Below, piece by piece: positions 23,001-37,442 of a stretch of DNA of 64,000 nucleotides (its first letter is position 1; each line of letters begins with the position of its first letter). Origin of the DNA: Macrobrachium rosenbergii (taxonomy: Eukaryota > Arthropoda > Malacostraca > Decapoda > Palaemonidae). The DNA lies in the NCBI RefSeq assembly GCF_040412425.1, contig NC_089766.1:17686401-17750400 (forward strand). Direction: 5' to 3'. The position numbers were made by a program, and so were the translations under genes. The notes under the pieces were generated by a model, which worked only from the letters and a program-made list of their open reading frames with translations, was not told the origin of the DNA and ran no database searches.

Positions 23001-24846
23001 TAATAAAGTTTGATAAACCTGTAAATTTTAATGTATAATCCATTTGCCTAGTTGATGCTACTTTACTCCAGAATAGTTACAGTGTCACATCAGGGTTAAC
23101 ATCAAGTCTTTCAAGGAAATTACTGAGGAACTCGACAATCAGGTTTTACTTTATAACCAAACTAAAACACCATTCTGGCCACAACCATAAGCAACACCAA
23201 AAGATTGAAGCATAAATAGTAAAGTGGCTTGCTGCTTCTCCTGAAATATCAACTGCCCTCTAAGAAATGTATGTTTAGGCGTCTGGAATTATGTAAACAT
23301 AAGACCAAATGCTTTGAGAGTAAAATAATTTTCAATTATCTAAAAAAATATTTACAATTTCTCAGGTAAATTTTGGAATTTGAGTGCGTGAATGCTAAAA
23401 ATCTGTAGATTTCTGCCTATTTAAGCATGGGAAAATCTGAAACTTACTAAAAATCCTTAGATTTCAGATTAATCTGACAAAGGCTAAAAATATGTAGATT
23501 TCAGGTCAATACTCACAAGAGGAAAAGACAAGTTCTGTATTATTGGAGACTGCACCATTAATTTATTTATGTATTATTTAAAACATTACCAAGAGACGTA
23601 TAGACAGACAAATGCAATTTTATGCCTTCTGAGGCCAAGATCAGGGACATGTGCATTATTGCTTTTAGTGTCTGTCTTTTTCTGACTTACCCAGGCTGAA
23701 TGTTTTGCGAATATGTTAATGAGGAAGACCACTGATTACTTATTTTCCTTGCTAATCCCTCTTGTATATCTGGCCTAAGCTTTGCCTAATCTTAATATGA
23801 AATGATTTGGTTGAAATATTTGCTCTCTTAAATATCATTTTAGTTACGAATCTGATTTTTTTTCTTTGGTGCAAATGTTAACTTTGGTAATATGAACTTA
23901 CTTACTATAGGTAGCCTACAACACTTCACAAAAATAATCATTTTGAAACCTAACTCAGGTGCTGCAGTTGAAAAAAAAGCATAAATAAAATGAAAATTAA
24001 AACAAGAAAAAGGATATGAACTGAGCACTTACAGGTTTGCTTCATACAAAAATGATGAGAAATAAATCATATTTTGCTATAACAAGCGACTTCCCTAAGA
24101 GTCTTGAAGTTGTAGGTATATCAGCCGAGATATGTAGGAATTCTAACGTTGTCATCCTGTAGGAAACATTGATCTAAGTTGGAGATGCTTATGTGACAAC
24201 CTCTTTTATTTTTCTAATTTTTAGTCCACAGGAATAACTGCGACAGTTCTGTTTTGCATAAACTTAGGAAAGGAAAATATGTTATATGCTCCTTAGTTTT
24301 CTTTCCTTGTGACAACTTAGGAAATAGGATACCTGTATTATTGCGATTGCTTTCAAAATATTGATTGAATGTTCTATAAGTTGTACATATTATGTGCAGA
24401 TATACGCACCATAGTGCTCATGAATAAACTGGAGATCCTGAGGTTTTTAAAGATTTCACTTTATATCTACAGATTTTTAAAATAAAATTTTTCAGATTAT
24501 CGGAAAAAAGATCTGGCAACACTGCCATAGATGTTCTTTATACAAGAAGAAGGTCTTCCAGTAACACGGCAATCTTGTTTAGTAAGAAGAAGGAAAGAAT
24601 CTACATATGATGAATGAAAGGAAAGGCAAACAGTCTTAGGAACTACACAAAGATAAAAAGAGCAATATAAATAGCCATTTTGAACCCGTTGTGACTTCTC
24701 AGTCCGTTATAAGACTTGTGGAATAAGCGCCAAACCTCTTAATCTGCTTTGGATGGAGTCAGCGCTTGAACCCGTTTTGCAATGTCTCCGTCTTGCAGCC
24801 GTTGATTGCTTTTGGGGAATGTGTCGAAGTTTGTTGCAAGCACAAT
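20033..24846. other. Long AT-rich gene-free stretch
   Basis: About 4.8 kb without recognised genes, RNAs or strong repeats. Phrases such as AATCTGTAGATTTC recur around 23400-23510 in a loose pattern. The longest open frames (about 95-105 codons) show no family motif. Confidence 0.45.
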
Positions 24847-24854
24847 GAGAGAGA

Positions 24855-24905
<51 letters not shown>

Positions 24906-26660
24906 TTAAACACAGTGCTTGGGGTCACACTGAACAACTTACTATTGTTATTGTTGCGCCGTATTCTTTGTTGTTGCATTTCTTTGCTGCTTCTAAATGA
25001 ATGAAAAATAGCTCGTTAGATGATTTTTGTACATGCAAATTCCCAGTTCCTAAACTTTTAACAAAAAAAAAAACCTTGAGGGACCATTTAATTTTGAAAT
25101 GAGCTAATTTGCCTTTCTTAGACTCTAATGAGTTCATGATGGAAGGAAAGCGCCATTTTAGGCCCTCCAGGAACTAGGTAATGCTCTCTTAACTTTGAGT
25201 TCCAATCCCCATTGCTTTAAGTTCTCTAATCTTGGTTCAGCTTTGTGGTTCACCAAGAAGTCGAATTAATTTTATTCTTTAACCTGACAAAGCAGTTTTG
25301 CCACAATGATTTCAACTCATCCCTTCTTCTTTCACCATTAGCACAGAACCGAAGTCCCTGGGAGGAGAGAGGGAGAGGGAGAAAGAGGATCAGAAAATGT
25401 TCTCTGGACTCTCACTGAAGAGAGACGGAGGAAGTATGAGGAGAGGAAGGAGGCATGTTAGAGAGCATGAGCTGTGTGCACACCATGGGAAGTAACACTC
25501 GACGGAGCCACAGTAAAATAGAAGAGGTTTTACCCTAATCTCAAATGAACAGCAAAAGGAAGCGTTAAATACTTCAAGTGTTAGAATTTCTTATATGATT
25601 TTTTCCTGTTCTGTTTTCGTATCTCCAAAGGAATCCCGAACGTGGCAACGAAGGTCTAGAAATTCCTGGGCAATGCGCTCTCGTTGGAGGCAACTTGACT
25701 TCTCAAAAGATTTAAAGTGCCAATCTCATTGCCTGATTAAGTCCTCGTGCAACAAACTAATGATGCTCTGGGCTTTCATTGGCCCATTACTCTGAAGGAA
25801 AGCCAGCCAAAGTCCAGTGAGCATTAACTGAGGAATGTCCTCCTGGAACAAAGCAGGCCACAAACATTCTCAAAATTCCTGGTAAATCAACGAGGCATGC
25901 GACCAGCACAAGGCTTCCCACAGGTGATGGGAGGCACGTGCGTTTTTTGTGGGATTTTATTTTACCCTGAAAGCTATTGTGTAGTAAAATCTAATTACCA
26001 TGTCACTTGACATAAAAAAATTAACTCTTAATTTTATGGAAGATTACCAAAGGCACGAGATGCTTTGGAAAACTGATTTAAAAGGCTATTCTAACAAGTT
26101 CCTGTGAGTGGATGCCCCTCAAAAACTTGGTGAAAAATATTATGCAATAGATGTCACACTGCAAATCTTGCAAGATGGTGTTTTTGTTCTCTTTAAAATA
26201 TTCTTTCGTCCATAATCTTTTTTTGCTATTTCTTTCGTCTCTGCTTAAAAACATTGTTAATAATTTAGTAAGCGGCACAAACTCCCGCACAAGCAAGTGG
26301 TTCCTGACCTCACTGTAACTTAAAATAGCAACATGTGGACAGGAAGAGGCTGCAGGCATTACGTTCCTCATTCGTCTTTCAACTTTCGCGTTCGATTTTA
26401 ATCCAAAAGGCTGCGCTTAGCGCATGGAAAATCGCATCGTCTGGACTTCCCTTAATGTGTCGAGAAGTTACGGCTTTTCTGTCCTTCTTCACTGTACAGC
26501 GAATAATCATTCTCCAGCCTCTCCTTTTGTCACCAGTTCGTCTTACCTTCCTGAAGGTGGACATAATACTATGAAATCATTGCAGGCAATTGAAGAAGTG
26601 ATAGAAATTACTTATTAGGAACGCTCCATAAAAATGTTACAGTTTATTCTTTCGCTTACA

Positions 26661-26721
<61 letters not shown>

Positions 26722-27711
26722 AGAACCTAATATGCATATGAGTCCTAAACACAGAAGAGGCATCTTTGAGCTTAATTGAACTGTTTCTAAATGGAATATG
26801 TCTTCCCCTTGTGACTGCATTGAGAACGGGAGATGGTTTCTTTTCTCGTACACGGACACGCAGGTAAATTCTGGAAAATTATGATCAGAGTCACTTGCCT
26901 CACTAAAGAGAGAGAGAGAGAAAGAAAATTCCTAGACATTCCAGGGGATGCAGTTCAGAGCTGATGTCCTGTGCAAAATTTCTCAGTACAAGAAATGTTT
27001 CATTCAGGAACTTTTGAGAAACGTTGTTCGTAGAACTTACGCAAGTCCTGAAGGAGCAAACATTCTGATCATCCAAACTGCTCTTGGCCTCTATTCTAGG
27101 ATCTCGGGCAACACTTCCTAGAGATTTATTCAGACAGCAACCAGTTCTTTGCACAGATGGTAGCCTATCTTAAAAATTGTGGGCAACATAAAATATTTTG
27201 AAAAACTATTTAGTTAAACAAAGACCTAAGTCATTTGACGCCATAGTCCCGTCTAGATGACAGTAACACATCTCATGTTTTCGTAAATGTCAAATTTTCT
27301 CCCTCACGATTTTGGAACAAAAGAGCATCGAGGAACACAGCATATTCATGTCTCTTGATAAAACATTTTCCCAATGACTTGAAGTGACTTTAAGTATATA
27401 GCTGTATTAATGAAAGCAGCTCTTCATAAAACCTATGAGCAGTAATCTCTTACTAACGGCTTGGGAAAGATTGTTGAACTGCGCACTGTTCTCGTATTTA
27501 TTTGTACAAAGAAGAAAGGGGGAGTAGTTAGTTGTTGTAATGATGTTAACAGCTGCAATAACGGTAAATTAACGCTGATTATTTAGAAACGAAAGTGAAA
27601 ATACAAACTGCTCTATTTTCAGATGAATAGATTGGCTCTGAATATGGACACGTTTGTTATTAAGGTAAGCTTCACAGCACTGAGAAGGCTAGTGGGAAGG
27701 AGTTAAAGTCT

Positions 27712-27777
<66 letters not shown>

Positions 27778-28446
27778 CTCGTACTGCCTACAAAAGCTGA
27801 AGACCTTTGATGAAACTGGAGGAGCGACCAAACGAAACAGCACCGACTCAAGCAGCCTTGTGGAGGGAAACTTCTCAGATTAGACAAACGACTCCTGCGT
27901 GAACTTTGTCTCAAGTTCAGTAAATGGATCAGGAAGTTCAGACGATTTTACTAAAATTTTTGCTTTAATAATTAACAAATTTGTATAAAAGGCGGAATTT
28001 AAATAAATATCATCAATATTGAGTATATTAAACAATAATGATATTTCCTTGAACCAATATATGTATTGCCTCCTGCTGAAAGTGTTGATAAGATTAATAT
28101 GGTCCATTTTCTTCTGCTTCTCTTCTTTCCGTTTTTTTTGGTGTTGTTCGCTCAGAAGCTGGCGTGATATTTCCTTCTCTTCTTTTCTAGAGATCAACAA
28201 AGTGCGGGCTTTCTCTCAGTGCCTTTCTCTCTGAAAGGGATAAAGGAAAGCGGAAAGAGGAAAAGGATAAAGGCAAATATGAACAATAGCACCGAAAAGG
28301 AAGAATATTAAAAGATTCAGTAAAGAGGAAGATCCAAAGAAAATGGCAAAATAAATAAACGCCGAGTGGGACGGGGAGGCGAAGGAAGATGAAAGGAAGC
28401 CAAGAGAAAGGCAATCGGTGCTAAATTAACCTGACAGTCACACGGT

Positions 28447-28486
<40 letters not shown>

Positions 28487-28596
28487 AGAGAGAAAATGTG
28501 ATCCATAATTCCATGAAATTAAAAGAAACTTCTTCACGGTAATAATTCAGGACAAGAATACTGGTTATTTTAATCCCCAGCAGGTCTTCCGTAGTT

Positions 28597-28646
<50 letters not shown>

Positions 28647-28650
28647 CTCA
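24847..28650. repeat. Scattered GA/TC microsatellites in otherwise featureless DNA
   Basis: (AG)n at about 24848-24903, (TC)n at about 26667-26720, (TC)n at about 27713-27774, (AG)n at about 28450-28496 and (TC)n at about 28599-28650. Between them I see no coding sequence that I can support. Confidence 0.9.
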
Positions 28651-30375
28651 AAGGATTTGAAGTAGCTCTTTATAGGAAACTCACAGGAAATTGCGTCTTT
28701 TATATTTTTGTTTTTGTTTTTGTACGACTGACTTGACTTTAGAGACTGAAAGTGTTTATGGTCTGTTTTCATTGCTTCGATCTATTTTGTGCATGAATCG
28801 GATACCCATAATAATCTAACTCATGAAATTCATACGAAATATATGCAGAATGGAAATTTAGTGTCTGCTTTTGAAATTAATACTTTTCTTCACGACCAGT
28901 CACGTACCTAACCAATACTGATAAAGTTCCAAGGTATAAAATGGCTCCCTCCAATCAATACATAATTTCGCATATATAGAACTCAGCCACATCTGATGAC
29001 ATGCGAAAATTATTACTTTGTGTTGACTGTACGTAGTTAAAAATGTTCCGTTTTGATTTGTTTATCTTGTTAGAATATGATGACCATCACAATACTTGTG
29101 TTTTACATGACCTGCATATGTTTAATATGAAAGTAGAGAAACAGTTGAAATAAAAACAGTTATAAAATATCTGCGGTATATACATCGCTTAGTAAAGGAG
29201 AATAATTACCCAGTTTTCATTCAGCCTGTCAGTGGACAGTCAGGCAACTGACTGGGGCTCTGTCTTCCAAGAGTTGTTGGATTATAGAACCAAACGACAT
29301 CTAATGGAAGGCTTTCAAGGTTAGAAGTAAAGAAAATATGATCCCAACTGATCGATATATTTTGGAAAAGTGTCCTATCTCTTAAAGTATATTTATATTG
29401 AAAATTTATAAACATTCACCTGAGACCTGAATTTTTGCAGTTTTGAGGTTTCGAAGGAGAAGTACAGTTACAGAATGAATATGAAATGTTTTATCCTTCA
29501 TCCGGATGGAGATTCCTTCAAGCCATTTGGTGCCTCTGCTAGAAAAAAGCATTGGACCTTTTAGAAGGCTTTTTTCTTCAAGCAAAATTTCTAATGAGAT
29601 TCTTTTATACAACGACGAGAGGCAACGAATAGTAAATGTACCTGAGATGTCTGTAGACATAAAGTCAAAAAAGACTGCAAAGGGAAAAAACAGAATGAAG
29701 AAGAAGGTGTGGTAAATGAGGTCTTTTGGAAAAACCTTCATTAAGAGATATGAAGGACTAAGGTCCTGAGATCCCACAGAAAAGGAGGAAACATTTGTTT
29801 TAAAGGGAAACTGGTTCCTCCCCGATGTCATTGTTATTATCATTACTGTGGTGTGATCATCTTCTTGTGGAACAAACGGAGGCTAGAACTTTTTATTGAG
29901 TTTCATCAAATAAAATGCGCTTTTGTGAAGAAAAGGAAATAATGAGGAAAGAAGAACACAAAAAGGTTCAAATAAATTTTTTAAAAATGCAAATTAAGAT
30001 TACCAAACAAACGAAGGGAAAGTGGGCTCAATGAAGCACAGCCTCTGGTGAAGGGAAGTCCAACGCAAGAAGACGTCGGAGGGTCAAAAATACATTCTGC
30101 AGAGGCTGTCCTGTGACAGTGCTGGGAGTTGGGTGGGCAAGGGTTTGGTGTGGGGTTCTGGTGAGGTTGAATTAAGAAGGTACAAGGACAGGTATGATGC
30201 ACTGAGGGGTCTCTTGTGTGGATGTGTTTTCATCCCTGGTTGATAATCCAGGGTTGGCTGTACCCAATAATGCTAAAAGCTTCCCTTTCAGCCGCAGTAC
30301 CTCAGTTTTGAGGAAGAAATTTTCTAGTGTTAAGATTACCGCAGATAAATAAATCAGAGCCTGGTTGCATCAAGT

Positions 30376-30427
<52 letters not shown>

Positions 30428-30660
30428 TATGCCCTAACATATATAAAAGTAATTTGAATGGCCTCATGAAACTGAATTAGTGCTTCAGGAAGGTTATAAA
30501 TAAATATACCCACCTTCATTTAAAAATCTTTTTGTCCTCTATTTCCGGAATCTAAAATATTTCGTCACATTCAAATACATAGTGACCTCATTATCATTAT
30601 TATCATTATTGCATGTTGAAAATTAGACAGCTTTAGGCGTTTTTCAAGAAGTGGGCTGAA
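28651..30660. other. Non-coding stretch with one GA tract
   Basis: An (AG)n tract lies at about 30380-30423. The 145-codon open frame on the minus strand (29406-29843) is hydrophobic and low-complexity in character, and I do not regard it as a gene. Confidence 0.45.
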
Positions 30661-30670
30661 GTGGAGGGGA

Positions 30671-30964
30671 GACCTTACCTTACCTTACCTTACAGTTCGT
30701 TCGGGTTGCCCCAGGTCCCTCAGTGTGAGGCACCTTTGATGTCTACCAGAGAATTGCTAACGCATCTTCCGGTATATTTTGCATCTTCCAATCTTGGATG
30801 GTCTGGGATGCATCTTAGATATTTGTCGAGCTTATTCTTAAACACATCTACGCTCACTCCTGTTATGTTCCTCAGATGAGCTGGTAGCGCATTGAATAGA
30901 CGCTGCATTATCGATGATGGTGCGTGGTGGATTAATGTCCTGTGTGCTTTCCTTAGTTTTCCTG

Positions 30965-30966
<2 letters not shown>
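30671..30966 (-). mobile_element. 3' end of a non-LTR (LINE) retrotransposon
   Basis: On the minus strand an open frame ending at 30720 reads MQRLFNALPAHLRNITGVSV, then DVFKNKLDKYLRCIPDHP. This is the conserved C-terminal tail (LFN.LP..LRN..G.SVD.FK..LD.yL...PD.P) that follows the RT domain in many arthropod LINEs. The stop is followed by ~25 bp and then four or five TAAGG units at 30671-30695, a typical LINE 3' microsatellite tail. The 5' side runs directly into a (GA)n tract at 30967-31012. This is a 5'-truncated, non-autonomous fragment. Confidence 0.7.
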
Positions 30967-31016
<50 letters not shown>

Positions 31017-31508
31017 GCTCTCGAGGTTTGAGTGAGGGAGTCGGTTTCAAGGAGGGAGGGGAAAAAGAAGGAAAGTTCTCTCATTATATTTCTATCTTTA
31101 TGTTCATTTGTACAAGCTTCCTTGCTTCTGTTAATAATTACTTGTATAATCATCATTTTCTAGAATGCACAGGAAAATAAGAAAAGTTGTCAAAATCCTT
31201 AGGAAACGGAAATGTAATTTAAAAAACGATAAAGTATGGAAAGTCATATGTGGTCATAATTTATCAATTGAAACGGGATTTGTTTATGTTCGGTTTGTAT
31301 TAAGAAAAAACCAAAAATCCTTCAGACTATGCCGGTTAGGAGATTAATACATTGCAATAAAAACTCCAATAAAATAAGAAGTGTAAAAAGGCTCCTGACG
31401 TGAAGTACAAGTTATGAGGAAAACCATTTTTGCCCTAGTCAAGTATAATAATATTAGACTTTACATGTGAGTGTGCACCACACACACACACACAACACAC
31501 ACACACAT

Positions 31509-31557
<49 letters not shown>
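30967..31557. repeat. (GA)n at 30967-31012 and (CA)n/(GA)n at about 31480-31557
   Basis: Two microsatellites separated by ~470 bp of unremarkable AT-rich DNA. The second is a compound of ACAC runs followed by AGAG runs. Confidence 0.95.
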
Positions 31558-31560
<3 letters not shown>

Positions 31561-32049
31561 TATCATCCAGCAAAATGCAGAAGCAAAGAAGTGTAAACAC
31601 AAAGAACTCTTCCAAAATTTCCCAGACACATTCTAAAATCCCAAACACGAAGCGAAGTATCCATTGTCAGTGACACTTAGAAAACAGGGGCAGATGTGCG
31701 AATGGATTCAAATTAGTCGAGGATATTAAAGATAAATTTTGACCTTTATATCAGAAGTCTTCACCTGCTCTCTCAATCACTTCCCAGTGCCCCAAGCTGC
31801 TCTGTGAGGCTCTGATGATATTAATGATCAAAACACAGGCAATTCATTGGATGTATGTCTAAGAAACAGAAAATGTACTTTGGGATCTATTACGCTAAAT
31901 GGAACAAACAGTCATTCAGAAGGAAAAATAAGGAAAACGAAGAAAAAAATATCTTCCTTTCTTAAATTCTGATTTGCCTCTTCCTTATAACTAGATTCTC
32001 TACGCCCATGTCGTTGTTCCTGCGCCCTGCTGAAGTTTCGATGAATTTA

Positions 32050-32272
32050 TGTCTTTCTTTTATTCAGGAAAAAAAAATTGTTAGATTTCTAACCATTATA
32101 ATGTTGTATGAACCGAGTGTGTAAGGAACACGTTCCCACTGAACACTGGAACATTGTTGGGTGACTGACTGCTTGTCCTGAACATTCTGGGACATTTTTC
32201 TGACTGACCGGACGCCTGGACAAGGCCTCAAATCCGGACGAGTCCCGGCCCACCGGGACGTATGGTAACCCT
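32050..32272 (-). mobile_element. Possible terminal fragment of a DNA transposon
   Basis: The minus strand begins CAGGGTTACCATACGTCCC at 32272 and continues with GGCCGGGACTCGTCCGGA. The CAGGG start followed by this kind of sequence resembles ends of hAT-type and related elements and is much more GC-rich than its surroundings. No matching opposite end or transposase is present within the next few kb. Weak evidence. Confidence 0.25.
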
Positions 32273-32445
32273 GATTCATATGTAATGTCCTAGTACAAAA
32301 ATAGCAGTGCACTGTAATAAATTTGCTACTTGCATTAAAAAGATATTATTACTCTATGACTATTTCTGTTAAATAAGTTAAATTCTAGACTGTTTTGACC
32401 TGATGATCAGGTATTGCTTCGTGTAACGGCGGTGAAGTTGGAAAA

Positions 32446-32793
32446 AGCTAAACCATACCCTCGCTCAAGAACGATCTGGCGATCCTGCAGGGTCGCGACC
32501 CCCAAATTGAAAACCTCCGTCGTAAAGGAATCATTGTCTACTTCAAAATTACCAAGTTAACAGGTCAACATTACCGAGCTTCTGTTGTCGGTGAAGAATC
32601 TTTGAGTTTTTCAAAAGAAAAGAGGACTGCCTATAGAGAAAAGATGCTTAAATTATTATTATTTTTATTATCTCTGAAATACTGCTTTCAACATATCTTC
32701 CGTCCTCTCTGCATTCCCTATGTAACCGAAAAAGGCATATTTGTCTTGTCGAATTCAGTTCCCTCGGAAACTTTCTGCAACATTTCTCTCTAA
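32446..32793 (+). CDS. Unidentified open frame with protein-like start
   Basis: The frame is open from just after a TAA at 32443 to a stop at 32793 and begins with coding-looking residues (LAILQGRDPQIENLRRKGII, then VYFKITKLTGQHYRASVVG). There is no convincing Met start. The second half degenerates into Leu/Phe-rich sequence over a TTA run. I cannot name a family. It may be a fragment of a retroelement ORF or a stray exon. Confidence 0.25.
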
Positions 32794-33083
32794 AGTGGAA
32801 AAGTTTCCCGGAAACTTTGGAAATGAATGCATCAGGGCGAACCAGATGGGGCGGGAAACGTCAACAACCAGTTCATTCAGGCAGTTTGTGAAGCTTCTTA
32901 GTCGGATTCAGGATGAGTAAAATGATTGTTTTCCATCCTGTCTCTCCTTTTTCTCATATCAGTTATTGCCGCAGATGGATTTCAACAAAACGGTGTTTCT
33001 CAAAAACACAAGTAGGAGGCTTTCCTTAAAAATGTGTTGACTGATACATAAACTATTCCGACTTTCATGAAGGATACGATTAA

Positions 33084-33164
<81 letters not shown>

Positions 33165-35142
33165 AAATATAAAGTAGAACTGGGTGGGAGTGAACATGGC
33201 ACTTTACTGATATGAAGGACCGTCGCTTTGCATTAGAGAGAAAGAGAGAGAGAGAGAACACCACGAGATTCCAATAACTGAATTACATCTCCGTCTCAAA
33301 GAGGAAGATGAAATAAACCGAGAGAGGATCTCCTCTCATGTCAACACGGCTGAAGAAAGAGGAAGCGTTTGTGGACGGAATGGCTGTTGACAGACTGGAT
33401 GACACTTCAAAGAGACTTTTTCCACTCAGGAAATAGTTCTGGAAGCCTCAGTGCTAAAATTAATTCTTATGATCCCATGAGAAGGCCTAAGGAAAAGTAA
33501 TGACATTTGATTCATAATAAATCAACAACTGGAAGATATAAGGTACTTGTTTGTAATTCAGCATTTGACTTTGAGTCGAAGTATACGACATTTATCCACA
33601 AAACATTACATGTGAGATGATATGATAACGTCTTTTTCTCTTCATTGGCATTCCTTTGATTGTGTTTGAAATAATCTTGATTAACTCATGAATTTAAATA
33701 CACAAAATATGTGAAGTGTTCAAATTTTCCCTTTCTGTTACTACTCCATCGTTACCTTGGATTGAAGTATTCCGTTCTTTTCAGACAGTCATACCAGGCT
33801 TTCTAGAAAAAGAAAAGAAAAGAAGAAACTAGATTTCTGAAAAGAAATGTTTTGCTAAAGGAATAAAAAAATTCCATGTCGTCTTGCAATGCTATGGAGC
33901 AAACTACAAAAACGCTCTTTTTTTCTATTTTCCAGTAAGGTATTGGATACCGACAAGGGTCCTTAAAATCAACAATGGAAATAACGTCTCTGAGCCTGAG
34001 GTTTTTCTTCTCTTTTTGTTACAGACGCCTGTCTTTTCTCCAAGAAATAAAACGGAGCATTTCCAGAATCTTGATCCAGGAAAGGAAAACACATGAAAAG
34101 GAAGCGGTGTGTTTATCTTTCTCTTTCAACTTCCTCAGAGGAGATTTCTTCTTCCCATGTTAAGAAGAATTTTGAGAGGTGTGCAGCTGTAAGGAAAAGG
34201 AGGGAAGGGGGATATTGTCAGTATGGGGAGACAGGTGACTCCTGTTAAAAAGACTGACAGTCTCACAGACAGAAAGAAAGAGTCACATGGAAAGCGATAG
34301 AGTGGGAAATTGCAGCTGACATCTCACGAAATCGCAGTGATAATCTGTGACCTAGACTAAATGGATAACAGCTAGAGCGACTCCTGAAGTTGTCCATCCT
34401 TAATGAACAGTGTACAGGGTTCGGTTCCCTACGCCTGGACTTTGAAGCTCCGTTTATGGAAATCAAGAGAACTTTAAGGTTATTTTCTTCCGTAATATCT
34501 TAAACACTTATGTGTGTTTCACATGGGAGCTGGGATAGGTCCACAGGGTTGGAGAGAAAACACGTCCTTGCGTGTTTGGAAAGGGTCTGAGAAACAAGGT
34601 AGAGGCGATTGATCGTTTTAAGGATTCCAAGAAATAGATTTTTCCAAAAGCTACAGGGTCATGCCATTGAAAAATAACTTTGGTATTCTTAGCTTAATAG
34701 AATGAGTGCTCATTTGTTGCAGAGAATGTCTTGAACAAGGTTTGACAGAACAGGTACAATTCCATAATCGTTTAAATGATAAATAAGAGCAGCGAAAACA
34801 ATGTCTGATCATAAAAGAACGGGAAATAAACTTTTCAGCAGATTTCAGAATCATCCGGACGACCTATGCTGAATAAAAGGGGGGAAGGGGTGGGGTTGTG
34901 ATGAATCAACGATCGGACCCTTAACTACCCTTACTGAAGCCAGCAACAAACTTACCTGTGGTTTGAGCAGCAGTGAGTAGCTATTGAATGGAATAGACAG
35001 AGTGATGGAGAGCGAGGAGAATCTTAATGAGCTGTTGGTCAGTCAATATTTACCTGAGGTTATTGCAGTCTGAGCTAATGCTACCTATAATACAGGGCAC
35101 CTCGCTTTATTTCTTATTAGTGAAATATTAGCATTCAAGTGA

Positions 35143-35173
<31 letters not shown>

Positions 35174-36950
35174 TTAATTAGTCCCTAACATAATTTTATA
35201 CTCACTAAGCTCCGTTAGTTATCACAAAAGAGAGAACCTGCCACCAACCCATCCAAAACAGCACCTGAATTATTAATGAGGAGAACCAATAAAAAATGAC
35301 AAATGCAATCAAACATATGTTCCTCTGAGACGCTGGATAATTAAACCTAATTAAGTCAAGTTGTATTTCTATTGTATGTAATTAAAAGTGACTTTTATAC
35401 GAGGGATCGCCTTCGTTCAAATATCTACGGAGGAGGAGAAGCTGGTCCTTAGGTTTCGTCAGAAGTCCAGTGAAGTGGAAAATTGACGCTGAACCGCCAT
35501 CCTTCATATTCTAATGGATGAACTACAGGAATGATACAAACTGAATCTCTGCATCTCAGAATTGGGAATTTGAATACACATAATCTTAAGGAAGACAAAG
35601 TTGAAATAATACAGAACGATTTTGATATAATTATAGCCTAAAGCTTTCTTAATAAGGATAATGACGTGGCTAATCACACTTAATGACACCCTTGGCCAGA
35701 GAAAGAGAAAAGATATTGCCAGTGACACTCTAAGACTGGACAAATATTGAAGATGCAATTTGGGAAGCAACATAATCCAGTATCGGAGTTGCCTGGGCTG
35801 TCGGTCACTCAAGTCCTTAAGAATTGTGACTCCTTTCCACCAACACATAATATATCACTTGTGAGAGGACTGAAGGAGATGAGAATTATTGCTGGATATT
35901 GGTACATTCGCGCTTTTCTCTAATTAAAAGGACAATGTTTCATTTGTTGGCTAAATGTCATGAATAAATTATCTTAATTAAAGCGACACGAAAGTTGATT
36001 AAGAGGTCATCAAAGAGAAATATTGCGCCTCATCATACAGTTTTTTTTAATTATATTTTCATTTTTACTTGGATTTTTCAGAATATGTAAGTCTCCTTTC
36101 TCAAAGAATAGATTCCATCTTTAAGCGGCGGCACTGAGGCCATCTATGGGTGATCATAAGAAGCAATGGCGGGGAGGGGTGATCTCGAGACACCGAAGAA
36201 AGTTTCAACGATAATTATCATCAATTTTCACGTTACTTACCGATCTAATACAACTGAAATAAATACTATAAGCTTTATTTAAAAAATGCATTTCAGTCTA
36301 TGGAAAAACGTATCCCAAAGCTAACATACGTAGTCTGTAGGTTTAGCTAACTACCAACTCCGCACAAGTCGATGGCCATCGCCCAACAGCCATCGAGATG
36401 ATCCAGGACTGGCAAAAGAACAAGGAGTTGCATTTCTGTATAGACCGGCAAGAAACTTTACTGGAAGTATATTTTAAGTACTCTCAGACTTTAAAAAGAA
36501 TTTAAGATTTAAACTTCACTAAATGGAATTGAAGCATCATCATGTTTACCGTAAGTCGTCTTTCTCTGAAGTCTGAAGTTTGGTCATGCCAACTGGCCCG
36601 CTTTCACTTATAACAGTGGCCGTTTTAGTAATAGAAACAATAATAATTAAGAACAGCAGTAATAGTAACAGTAATAATAGAGAGTAAAACATGAGGACCT
36701 TTTACTCGACAAATTCATTGGCAGAGCTAATCTCTTAAACAGACAGTCATATCAGCTAAAGCTTAGTTGGTTCATATTACTTGGAAATGCGGAGAGTTTA
36801 GTTAATAATTATGAAAAATGGCACTTGTAATAAGCAGGCAAGCATCTGAACTATCAGTATGGCGAAAGTTTTGTGTCCTGTTCTTGTCTCTGCATCGTGG
36901 TCACGTCCGCAATGTTTGCGAATCTAGACCCTATTGCTATATATACGAAT
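32794..36950. repeat. TC tracts in featureless DNA
   Basis: (TC)n at about 33087-33160 and a short one at about 35142-35170. Around 35525-35650 the plus strand reads LRIGNLNTHNLKEDKVEIIQ, faintly reminiscent of a LINE endonuclease start but with early stops. No gene is supported. Confidence 0.5.
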
Positions 36951-36968
36951 ACACACACACACACACAC

Positions 36969-37005
<37 letters not shown>

Positions 37006-37382
37006 AAGGTGCTCCTTAGGATGTTCCAATAGTGCTTTGTTAATATCCGGTTTGTATCCTACGGTTGTTACCTAAGGATTACTGATAACTGACTGATTGA
37101 TGCTTCAACCATAAAGATTGTAAACTCGAAAATATTTCGCTTTAAATAATGTGAAGTTATTTGATGTGAAGAGCAAGGCATTAATATGTCCTTGGAATCT
37201 TACTGGAAACAGAACCTATTCTAATGACCTGCAAATGGAAGCTGTGTCATTAAGAGACTTCCGAGGAGAAGGTGGTTACTCATTAGAGGCTGTAATTTCC
37301 TTTCTGTCCTTTTGTGCGGCGCAACTGATTTCTCGATACACTTGTCAGAATTTCGCCATTAACTCTCTCTCTCCCTCTCTCC

Positions 37383-37442
<60 letters not shown>

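Noticed and set aside
29406..29843. 145-codon open frame as a gene
   Set aside because: Hydrophobic, no family motif, no splice or start context, and within range of chance for AT-rich DNA of this length.
35525..35650. LINE endonuclease domain
   Set aside because: Similarity is limited to one short LRIGNLNTHNL-like phrase with stops soon after.
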